Shown here one piece after another: positions 9,167-16,396 of a stretch of DNA of 64,000 bases. A program made the position numbers and the translations under genes. Source of the stretch: Pseudomonas migulae (lineage in GTDB: Bacteria > Pseudomonadota > Gammaproteobacteria > Pseudomonadales > Pseudomonadaceae); the NCBI RefSeq assembly GCF_024169315.1, contig NZ_JALJWR010000001.1:517501-581500 (forward strand), given 5' to 3'. Numbering within the stretch: the first letter of the stretch is position 1; each line of letters starts with the position of its first letter. Below the pieces are notes generated by a model. The model saw only the letters and a program-made list of their open reading frames with translations. It was not told where the DNA came from and ran no database searches.

Positions 9167-11956
9167 TTGCACAGTCATACGCCGTCAATCAGCGTCATAG
9201 AACCACGCGGTTTGCCCGTTCGTGCGCTGGCGTATTATCGATGCGCCGTCGGTGAGCCGGTGGAGACGCGGGTCACGCACCAGTTCCACGACGCTGCCGG
9301 TCGGCTCACTGAACAGCGCGATCCTCGCTTGTTTGCCCTGGCGCAGTCCGGCGTTGCGGTACCGCCCAATCTAGTCACCATCCCAAGCCTGTCAGGCCAG
9401 CCACTTTGCAGCGACAGTGTCGATGCGGGGTGGCAAGTGAGCTTGTCCGGTGCGGCCGGGCAGCCTGTTGAATCGTGGGATCAGCGAGGCTGGCACCGTC
9501 GCACCGAACTCGATGCGTTGCTGCGGCCAGTGGCGATCTTCGAGCACTTCCCTGACGAACCCGAACGCTGTGCCGAGCGGATTAACCGGGGCAGTTCTTC
9601 GCCAGATGACGCGCTGCACAATCGCTGCGGCCAACCGGTGCGGCACGATGATCCGGCGGGCAGCCGATTGCTGCCCGAGTATGGACTGTCGGGCGCAGTA
9701 ATGGCCGAGGTTCGGCATTTCCTCGACAGCCTGGATCCGCCGGACTGGCCGCTTGCCGAGGCCGAACGCGACACATTGCTGGAGCCGGGTGACGGCTTGC
9801 ATTCTGCGTGGCATTTCGCGGCGACTGGCGAGGCGCTGAGCCAGATCGATGCGAAAGGTCATCTCCGGCAATTTGCGCCGGATCGGGTGGGGCAACTGCG
9901 CGACGTTCGTCTGCAACGGGTCGGCCAACCTGCCGCCGAAACGCTGGTCAGCGCCATCGAGTACAACGCCTTCGGTCAAGTTCAGCAGGAACTCGCCGGC
10001 AACGGCATGCGCACCTTTTCCACTTATGACCCCGCCGACGGGCATCTGCTGTCGCTGGCCAATCAAGGCCCGGACGGAGTGTTTTTGCAAAACCTCAGCT
10101 ACCGCTACGACCCGGCGGGCAACATCACCGAAATCACTGACGCGGCGTTACCGATCCAGCATTTCGCCAATCAGCGTATCGAACCGGTCCGGCGGTTCAC
10201 CTACGACACGCTGTACCAGCTGATCAAAGCTAACGGCTGGGAAACCGCCAAGCCCTCATTCGGCCCGGCACTGCCCGAGTGGCAAGCCTTCGGCCCGCCC
10301 GACGCCAGTCGTTGGCGCAACTACAGCGAAACCTATCACTACGACGAGGCTGGCAATCTGCTGGAGCGCATTCATGTTGGCGCGGAGAACGACACCTTGA
10401 CCATGCAGGTGGCGGTGCACAGCAATCGCAGTATCAAAGAAAGACCGGGTGCGGATCTGGAGGCGCTGTTCGATGCCCGTGGCAATTTGCTGGAGCTGCA
10501 ACCCGGTCAGGCGTTGCAGTGGAATGGCCGTAATGAACTGGCTGAGGTTACTCAAGTGGCGCGGCTTCATGCCTCCGATGATCTGGAGCGCTATGTCTAC
10601 GACGGCGAAGGCATGCGCCTGCGTAAATGGCGAAGCGCTTCGGCGAAATCTGTCAGTCATGCCTCCGAAGTGCGCTACCTGCCGGGCATCGAACTGCACA
10701 GTAACAGTGCCACGGGCGAGCAGTTGCAGGTCGTCAGTGTTCAGGCCGGGCGGTGTTCTGTGCGGCTGCTGCATTGGGATGGCCCGCCTCCTGATGGCGT
10801 GGAAAACGATCAACTGCGCTACTGCTTCGACGATCACTTAGGGTCGAGTACGTTTGAGGTGGATGCGCAGGCGAAACCGATCAGCCAGGAAGTGTATTAC
10901 CCGTTTGGTGGCACAGCTTGCTTGGCGGGGCGGAATGCGGTGGAAACCAGTTACAAGACCATTCGCTATTCAGGTAAGGAGCGAGATGCAACTGGGCTTT
11001 ACTACTATGGCGCACGTTATTACGCACCATGGCTGCACCGTTGGTTAAATCCGGATCCGGCGGAGGACGTGGATGGCTTGAATTTTTATCGGTTTGTCAG
11101 AAAAAATCCGGTTAACTATATTGATCAGCAGGGACGCTTTTCAATATTGAGGTCATATTTAGATTATCGGCTAGAAAAGCTTTTAGGTATTCGTCAGCGG
11201 ATTCAACAGCGCGGGATGAAAAATATCAGGTTACATTCCCCCAGTATGATGGACACTTTGAGTGAAAGCATGGTTGTGGCGAAAGATGCGGTAAGGAAAA
11301 CAATAAACAACTTGAGCTCGCATACTTATGACAAGGAAAAATATGAAGCGTATTTTGGCCCTCCTCAGTCCAGTGATATTCTCGAGTTAAAAGAACGATA
11401 TCAGGTAATACTGGCGGCGCTGGAACGCCTCGAAACGAAGCCTGGCAAGGTGGTTGTTTATCATGATTCCGATGGGGATTTCCAAGATCTTGCTGCATTT
11501 GTTAGTCATGTGGATAGGCGGAACAAAATCTATATAAACTCTAAATTTTTAGAAAATGACTCGGCTGCCGTGTTTGCACTTACTTTGATTCATGAACTCA
11601 GTCATCAAAGCAAGAAGAACAGGACTGAAGATTATTTTTGTTTAGTTGCATCTAATGTTGAAATGGATGAAGCGAGAGCACACCATTTCGATAGCTCTGA
11701 CGATGAAGTGGGTATGGCGGCGATGGTAAATAAATCGCAGAAAATCATGACGGGCAAGGCCACAGAAGATGACCTTATGCTAAGTGATGAATTTATCTGG
11801 GCGCAGAGAGGTCTTGGTTTGACTGAGGCTTTAGATAGATTTAATGGCGAACCGGCGCTTCACGGCGAAGTAGCGCGGAGAAACGCCGACAGTATTGGGG
11901 GCTTTGCGATGTCTTCGGTCCTGTCGCCTGGGAGGCCTACGCGCTCGAAACAATAA
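9167..11956 (+). CDS. TccC-like RHS-repeat toxin with C-terminal HExxH metalloprotease tip
   Basis: A 929-residue RHS/YD-repeat protein whose N-terminus (HTPSISVIEPRGLPVR) and layout match the C component of insecticidal Tc complexes and the related orphan Pseudomonas RHS toxins. RHS repeats fill about residues 1-600. The core ends with YYGARYYAPWLHRWLNPDPAEDVDGLNFYR, where Asp630, Asp634 and Asp636 lie in the DPxxxVDG self-cleavage region. After residue 658 the protein changes: the last 271 residues are variable, AT-rich, and contain HELSH (809-813) followed by RTEDYF (819-824), which resembles the HExxH plus GTxDxxYG layout of aspzincin (M35-like) endopeptidases. The fold call is inference. 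No TcA/TcB genes and no immunity gene are adjacent. The start is uncertain: TTG at 9167 with GGATGAG nine bases before it, or a family ATG at 9153 that is one base out of frame. Confidence 0.85.
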   Translation: MHSHTPSISVIEPRGLPVRALAYYRCAVGEPVETRVTHQFHDAAGRLTEQRDPRLFALAQSGVAVPPNLVTIPSLSGQPLCSDSVDAGWQVSLSGAAGQPVESWDQRGWHRRTELDALLRPVAIFEHFPDEPERCAERINRGSSSPDDALHNRCGQPVRHDDPAGSRLLPEYGLSGAVMAEVRHFLDSLDPPDWPLAEAERDTLLEPGDGLHSAWHFAATGEALSQIDAKGHLRQFAPDRVGQLRDVRLQRVGQPAAETLVSAIEYNAFGQVQQELAGNGMRTFSTYDPADGHLLSLANQGPDGVFLQNLSYRYDPAGNITEITDAALPIQHFANQRIEPVRRFTYDTLYQLIKANGWETAKPSFGPALPEWQAFGPPDASRWRNYSETYHYDEAGNLLERIHVGAENDTLTMQVAVHSNRSIKERPGADLEALFDARGNLLELQPGQALQWNGRNELAEVTQVARLHASDDLERYVYDGEGMRLRKWRSASAKSVSHASEVRYLPGIELHSNSATGEQLQVVSVQAGRCSVRLLHWDGPPPDGVENDQLRYCFDDHLGSSTFEVDAQAKPISQEVYYPFGGTACLAGRNAVETSYKTIRYSGKERDATGLYYYGARYYAPWLHRWLNPDPAEDVDGLNFYRFVRKNPVNYIDQQGRFSILRSYLDYRLEKLLGIRQRIQQRGMKNIRLHSPSMMDTLSESMVVAKDAVRKTINNLSSHTYDKEKYEAYFGPPQSSDILELKERYQVILAALERLETKPGKVVVYHDSDGDFQDLAAFVSHVDRRNKIYINSKFLENDSAAVFALTLIHELSHQSKKNRTEDYFCLVASNVEMDEARAHHFDSSDDEVGMAAMVNKSQKIMTGKATEDDLMLSDEFIWAQRGLGLTEALDRFNGEPALHGEVARRNADSIGGFAMSSVLSPGRPTRSKQ

Positions 11957-11983
11957 TCGGGACCGGTAGTTTTATGTTTGCGC

Positions 11984-13393
11984 TCAAAACGACCTTACAA
12001 TCCGCCCCAACGTCTCCATCGCCTTTTCCGCCGCCTCATCCCAAGGGCTGCCGTAGTTCAACCGAATGCAATTCCTGAAGCGCTGGGCCGGTGAGAAAAT
12101 CGGCCCCGGCGCAATGCTGATCCCCTGCGCCAGCGCCATCTGGAACAATTTCAACGAATCCATCTGCGCCGGTAACTCCAGCCACAAAAAGTACCCGCCC
12201 GCCGGCTGGCTGACCCGAGTCTGCGCCGGAAAATAGCGCGCAATCGCCGCCAGCATCGCACTCTGTTGCTCCTCCAACGCGTAACGCAATTTGCGCAAGT
12301 GCCGGTCATAACCTCCGTGTTGCAGGTAATCGGCAATGGCCGCCTGAGCCGGCATCGACGCGCACAGCGAAGTCATCAGCTTCAACCGCTCGATCTTTTG
12401 CGCATAGCGCCCGGCAGCCACCCAGCCAATGCGATAACCCGGCGCGAGGCTTTTGGCGAACGAGCCGCAATGCATCACCAGCCCTTCGGTGTCGAATGCC
12501 TTGGCGGGTTTTGGCGCCTGTTGCCCGTAATAGAGTTCGGCGTAGACATCGTCCTCGATCAACGGCACCTGGTGGGTGCGCAACAGCTCCACCAGTTCCT
12601 GTTTCTTTGCCTCGGGCATGGTCGCGCCCATGGGGTTCTGGAAGCTGGTCATGCACCAGCAGGCCTTGATCGGGTGGCGTTCCAGGGTTTGCGTGAGCAC
12701 GCCAAGGTCGATGCCGTCGCGCGGGTGCACGGGGATTTCCACGGCTTTGAGTTTCAGCCGTTCGAGGATTTGCAGGCAGGCATAGAACGCCGGGGCTTCG
12801 ATGGCCACCAGGTCGCCGGGTTCGGTGACGGCTTGCAGGCACAGGTTCAGCGCTTCCAGCGCGCCGTTGGTGATCAGCAGTTCTTCCATGGGCAGCATCA
12901 GGCCGCCGACCATGTAGCGCAGGGCGATTTGTCGGCGCAGTTGCGGGTTGCCCGGCGACATGTCGGTGACGACCATGCGCGGGTCCATGTCCCGGGCAGC
13001 GCTGGCCAGGGACCGGGACAGGCGTTGCAACGGAAACAGGGTAGGGCTGGGGAATGCCGAGCCGAACGGTACGGTATTCGGATCTTTGATCGAGTCGAGG
13101 ACCGAGAACACCAGTTCGCTGACGTCGACCTCCGTGGATTCGTTGACCTGGCTGCTGATCACCGGCTCCGAAAACGGGCTTGGCGCATGGGTGTTGACGA
13201 AGTAGCCGGAGCGCGGGCGGGCGCGGATCAGGCCTCGGCGCTCGAGCAGGTAGTAAGCCTGGAATACCGTGGACGGGCTGACGCCGTAGGTCTGGCTGGC
13301 GTAGCGCACCGACGGCACGCGCTGGCCGGGGCCCAGCACGCCGGAGCGGATCAGTTCAGCGATGTCATCGGCGAATTTTTCGTAGCGTTTCAT
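11984..13393 (-). CDS. MocR-type regulator: GntR winged helix fused to class I aminotransferase domain
   Basis: A 469-residue member of the MocR/PdxR family. Residues 1-75 form a GntR winged helix (MKRYEKFADDIAELIRSG.. YGVSPSTVFQAYYLLERRGLI), which binds direct repeats in promoters. Residues about 110-460 form a PLP-dependent aminotransferase-like domain with the Schiff-base lysine in the string HCGSFAKSLAPGYRIGW. Such proteins usually sense PLP or an amino-acid derivative and activate a neighbouring metabolic gene; no obvious target is adjacent, since ccoG lies upstream on the same strand after a REP. It ends 27 bases from the convergent RHS gene. Length and domains are complete. Confidence 0.88.
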   Translation of the reverse strand: MKRYEKFADDIAELIRSGVLGPGQRVPSVRYASQTYGVSPSTVFQAYYLLERRGLIRARPRSGYFVNTHAPSPFSEPVISSQVNESTEVDVSELVFSVLDSIKDPNTVPFGSAFPSPTLFPLQRLSRSLASAARDMDPRMVVTDMSPGNPQLRRQIALRYMVGGLMLPMEELLITNGALEALNLCLQAVTEPGDLVAIEAPAFYACLQILERLKLKAVEIPVHPRDGIDLGVLTQTLERHPIKACWCMTSFQNPMGATMPEAKKQELVELLRTHQVPLIEDDVYAELYYGQQAPKPAKAFDTEGLVMHCGSFAKSLAPGYRIGWVAAGRYAQKIERLKLMTSLCASMPAQAAIADYLQHGGYDRHLRKLRYALEEQQSAMLAAIARYFPAQTRVSQPAGGYFLWLELPAQMDSLKLFQMALAQGISIAPGPIFSPAQRFRNCIRLNYGSPWDEAAEKAMETLGRIVRSF

Positions 13394-13437
13394 CTAAGGC
13401 CCGGTTCAGTGTCATTCAGTGAAATCGAGGTGGCTTC

Positions 13438-13500
13438 TTCGCGGGCAAGCCTCGCTCCTACAGTTCCCACCGTGCCGTAGGAGCGAGGCTTGCCCGCGAA
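13438..13500. repeat. REP palindrome pair, short spacer
   Basis: Inverted arms TTCGCGGGCAAGCCTCGCTC and GAGCGAGGCTTGCCCGCGAA separated by about 20 bases, between ccoG and the MocR gene. Confidence 0.9.
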
Positions 13501-13523
13501 TCGCAGCACTGCAGTCTAAGGGA

Positions 13524-14936
13524 TCAACGGTTCATCGGCGCAACAAAGCGGCTGTCCGCGACGCTATAAATCTCGGGTTCATCGCTGTCGACGATCTTGA
13601 AGCGGATGCTCTGCGAACTGCTGCTCGGCCGTTCGGTGGTCATTGCCACGGACACCGGCACGTCGACAATTTCGCCGGGCGCCAGGCTCATTTCAGTCTT
13701 GCCTTGCAGCTGGAAGCCGTCGCCATCGACCAGGGTCAAACGGTAGTCCTGGCGTTGCTGGGTCTTGTTGATGACCTTCAGGCTGTAGATGTTTTCGATC
13801 TGCCCCAGGCTGTTTTCCCGGAACAGTCCACGGTCCTTGCTGACGTCCAGCGAGACCATCGGCCGCTCGACAAGCGCCAGGGCGAGGGCGCCGATCATCA
13901 CCAGCAACACCGCGGTGTAGCCGATCAGCCGTGGTCGCAGCAGGTGGGTCTTGCCCCCTTGCAGCTCATGCTCCGAGGTGTAGCTGATCAGGCCACGGGC
14001 GTAGCCCATTTTGTCCATGATCGAATCACAGGCGTCGATACACGCGGCGCACCCGATGCATTCCATTTGCAGGCCATCGCGAATGTCGATGCCTGTAGGA
14101 CACACCTGCACGCAGAGCTGGCAATCGATGCAATCACCGAGGCCGACTTCGGCCGGGCTCACATCACGTTTGCGCGGGCCACGGTTTTCGCCACGGGCGC
14201 CGTCGTAGGAGATGGTCAGGGTGTCCTTGTCGAACATCACGCTCTGGAACCGCGCATACGGGCACATGTGCATGCACACCGCTTCACGCAGCCAACCGGC
14301 GTTGATGTACGTGGCGCCGGTGAAAAACAGCACCCAGAACAGGCTGACGCCGCCGATCTGCAAGGTCAGCAGTTCTTCGGCCAGCGGGCGGATCGGTGTG
14401 AAGTAGCCGACAAAGGTCAGGCCGGTCAGCAAACTGATCGCCAGCCACAAGGTGTGCTTGGCCGCGCGACGCATCAGTTTGTTGAGGCCCCAGGGTGCGG
14501 CTTGCAGTTTGATCCGCTGGTTGCGTTCACCTTCGGTGATTTTCTCGCACCACATGAAAATCCAGGTCCAGGAGCTCTGTGGACAGGTGTAGCCGCACCA
14601 GACGCGCCCGGCAAACACGGTGATCGCAAACAGGCCGAATGCCGCGATGATCAGCAGCGCCGACAGCAAGATGAAATCCTGCGGCCAGAACGTCGCGCCG
14701 AAGATGTGGAATTTGCTTTCGGAAAGGTCCCAGAGCACCGCCTGGCGGCCGCCCCAGTTCAACCACACTGTGCCAAAGAACAGCAGAAACAGAAAACCCG
14801 CGCCGCTCATGCGCAGGGTGCGGAACAGGCCGGTGAAGCTGCGGGTGTGAATCAGGTTGTCGCTGGATTTGGCCTTCATCTTCGGACGCGAAGGCTCCAA
14901 TGTTTCTACGGTTCGGACGGGGATTCTTTCGCTCAT
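13524..14936 (-). CDS. ccoG: Cytochrome c oxidase accessory protein CcoG (FixG)
   Basis: A membrane-bound polyferredoxin of 470 residues needed for maturation of cbb3-type oxidase; in the family it reduces copper for CcoN metallation. Visible are about five membrane helices, the CGYTCPQSSW string, a 2[4Fe-4S] ferredoxin block (CIDCQLCVQVCP followed by CIGCAACIDACD) and a C-terminal Ig-like periplasmic domain with MVSLDVSKDRG. I place the start at MSERIPVR (14936), the conserved family start; an in-frame ATG eight codons earlier (14960) is possible. Neither start has a strong ribosome site. ccoNOQP is not in this window, and I see no clear ANR box in the 195-base gap upstream. Confidence 0.92.
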   Translation of the reverse strand: MSERIPVRTVETLEPSRPKMKAKSSDNLIHTRSFTGLFRTLRMSGAGFLFLLFFGTVWLNWGGRQAVLWDLSESKFHIFGATFWPQDFILLSALLIIAAFGLFAITVFAGRVWCGYTCPQSSWTWIFMWCEKITEGERNQRIKLQAAPWGLNKLMRRAAKHTLWLAISLLTGLTFVGYFTPIRPLAEELLTLQIGGVSLFWVLFFTGATYINAGWLREAVCMHMCPYARFQSVMFDKDTLTISYDGARGENRGPRKRDVSPAEVGLGDCIDCQLCVQVCPTGIDIRDGLQMECIGCAACIDACDSIMDKMGYARGLISYTSEHELQGGKTHLLRPRLIGYTAVLLVMIGALALALVERPMVSLDVSKDRGLFRENSLGQIENIYSLKVINKTQQRQDYRLTLVDGDGFQLQGKTEMSLAPGEIVDVPVSVAMTTERPSSSSQSIRFKIVDSDEPEIYSVADSRFVAPMNR

Positions 14937-15131
14937 GGTCTTTCGCTCATCAGCCTCCATCAGGCCGGATCACTATGAGCGTCGATCTGTTTGCATAACA
15001 GACTCAGGTATCGCAATAAAAAGCGGATCAGATGAGCGCTGAGCCGCTCAGTGCGACAACTTGAAGCACCTGCGATAACAGGGGCAGGGGCGCTATAACA
15101 GGCGCCCGCGGTGGATGTTGATCCGGGTCAG

Positions 15132-15365
15132 TCAAATCACCGAATCACTGTCCGTTGCCTTCAAATGCTTACGACCGTCGACTGCACCTGCTACGGTCAA
15201 TGCATCGGCTTCTGCTTCGGTGATGTAGATGTGCTTGCCGTTGATATCGACGGCCGACATGGCTTTTACCTCGTCGGTGACGATGGTCACATCAGGGCAC
15301 AGGCGGATTTCCTCGCCGTTCTCTGTGGTGAAGAAGCAGGTCTGGTTTTCGATGCGCACTGTCAT
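15132..15365 (-). CDS. Small DUF3203-type protein
   Basis: A 77-residue acidic protein (MTVRIENQTCFFTTENGEE..., ending with ITEAEADALTVAGAVDGRKHL) that resembles the short Pseudomonas proteins grouped as DUF3203, whose function is unknown. No signal peptide or membrane segment is visible. An AAGGA ribosome site lies seven bases before the ATG, supporting real translation. It is divergent from the mgtC-like gene and upstream of ccoG on the same strand, with a gap of about 200 bases. Confidence 0.7.
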   Translation of the reverse strand: MTVRIENQTCFFTTENGEEIRLCPDVTIVTDEVKAMSAVDINGKHIYITEAEADALTVAGAVDGRKHLKATDSDSVI

Positions 15366-15487
15366 GGAGAGGTCCTTTTTTCTGCGGGTTCTACAGCGTT
15401 AGGACACAAGCGGCGGCTATCGTTCTGTGCAACCGATTAATGGTCGGCGCGGTCCATCCTTTATCGATCATTTACTGGGATTGCACC

Positions 15488-15997
15488 ATGGACGCCTGGT
15501 GGCATGAAGTTTGGAAGACGTTGCAAGCGGAGTTCGCCGACATCGGCGACGCCTCACAACTGACACGTATCACCGTGAGGCTGTTGATGGCCGCCGTGCT
15601 GGGCGGAATTCTCGGTTTCGAACGCGAACACAAGGGCAAGGCCGCCGGTGTGCGGACACACATGTTGGTCGCTCTGGGTGCCGCGTTGTTTGTGCTGGTG
15701 CCGCAGATGTCCGGCTCCCAGGCCGATGCCATGAGCCGTGTGGTGCAAGGGGTGATCGCCGGGATCGGCTTCCTCGGCGCCGGGACCATCCTGAAAAACC
15801 AGGAAGGCGATGAAGGCCATGTGAAAGGCCTGACCACCGCCGCTGGTTTGTGGATGACTGCGGCCATCGGTGTTTCAGCCGGGTTGGGACGTGAAGCGAC
15901 GGCGGTGTTCAGTACGTTGCTGGCGCTGGCGATCTTTAGCGTGATGCCGAAGATCGTGAAGTTGCTCGACAGGAACGGCCAGGAAGACAAGCCCTGA
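15488..15997 (+). CDS. MgtC/SapB family membrane protein
   Basis: A 169-residue inner-membrane protein with the MgtC/SapB signature: LGFEREHKGKAAGVRTHMLVALGAALF and the glycine-rich GVIAGIGFLGAGTILK. About four to five helices are visible. MgtC proteins promote survival in low magnesium and in macrophages by affecting ATP synthase or acid tolerance; this short form lacks the C-terminal ACT-like cytoplasmic domain of Salmonella MgtC, so it may be a SapB-like paralogue. I chose ATG 15488 (MDAWWHEV) over the in-frame upstream GTG at 15440 because the family starts there. Its last 123 bases are overlapped by a convergent proline-rich reading frame. Confidence 0.85.
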   Translation: MDAWWHEVWKTLQAEFADIGDASQLTRITVRLLMAAVLGGILGFEREHKGKAAGVRTHMLVALGAALFVLVPQMSGSQADAMSRVVQGVIAGIGFLGAGTILKNQEGDEGHVKGLTTAAGLWMTAAIGVSAGLGREATAVFSTLLALAIFSVMPKIVKLLDRNGQEDKP

Positions 15998-16180
15998 CGG
16001 ACTGCGCATTTGTGGCGAGGGGGCAACGATCACCGGCGGCATCGTCTCCGGCGGATCTTCGCGTGGCGGCGGGGTAGTGCCGGGCGGTTCCTGCTCGGGC
16101 ACAGGTTCGGGCTCGGTAGGCGGAATCGTCGGGCTGTCGATGTTCGGGTCGGGTGTTTCGGCCGGGATTGGAATACTCAT
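15875..16180 (-). CDS. Small proline-rich acidic protein
   Basis: A 101-residue reading frame. Residues 1-56 are almost only Pro, Glu, Thr, Asp and Ile (MSIPIPAETPDPNIDS.. then PPREDPPETMPPVIV), so the protein should be disordered. A strong GGAGG ribosome site stands eight bases before this ATG, which argues that it is translated. The last part (from about residue 58) is antisense to the end of mgtC and contains a CCCTCGCCACAAA remnant of the second REP type, so the natural C-terminus was probably shorter and has been extended. It has no recognised domain. The function is unknown. Confidence 0.5.
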   Translation of the reverse strand: MSIPIPAETPDPNIDSPTIPPTEPEPVPEQEPPGTTPPPREDPPETMPPVIVAPSPQMRSPSGLVFLAVPVEQLHDLRHHAKDRQRQQRTEHRRRFTSQPG

Positions 16181-16279
16181 CGTTGAAGCCTCCAGTGGCA
16201 CTTGGCGTAAGTCGTGCTTAAGTGGATTGACCACTGCGCAACGGAATTGATTCCACCGGACATCCCGGCAAATCCCCGT

Positions 16280-16306
16280 GAACTTTACCGGGGCCTGTCG
16301 CTCGGA
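16280..16306 (+). promoter_or_regulatory. AlgU/RpoE-type promoter before glgE
   Basis: GAACTT at 16280-16285, 16 bases, then TCGGA at 16302-16306. The AlgU (sigma-22/RpoE) consensus is GAACTT-N16/17-TCtGA, so the -35 is perfect and the -10 has one difference. Transcription would start near 16312, about 85 bases before glgE. Confidence 0.6.
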
Positions 16307-16396
16307 ACCTAAGTGAGTTCATTCCGGGGCCGATGGCTTTGCGTGAATGACGACCGTGCACTAGAGCGTCCATGGGGCGTACAGGAGAGATGCTCG

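Noticed and set aside
12266..14978. Two long plus-strand frames (12266-13480 and 13419-14978)
   Set aside because: They are antisense to the MocR and ccoG genes, which have clear domains and iron-sulfur motifs. The frames lack motifs.
14937..15131. ANR/FNR box before ccoG
   Set aside because: No TTGAT-N4-ATCAA-like string in the 195-base gap.
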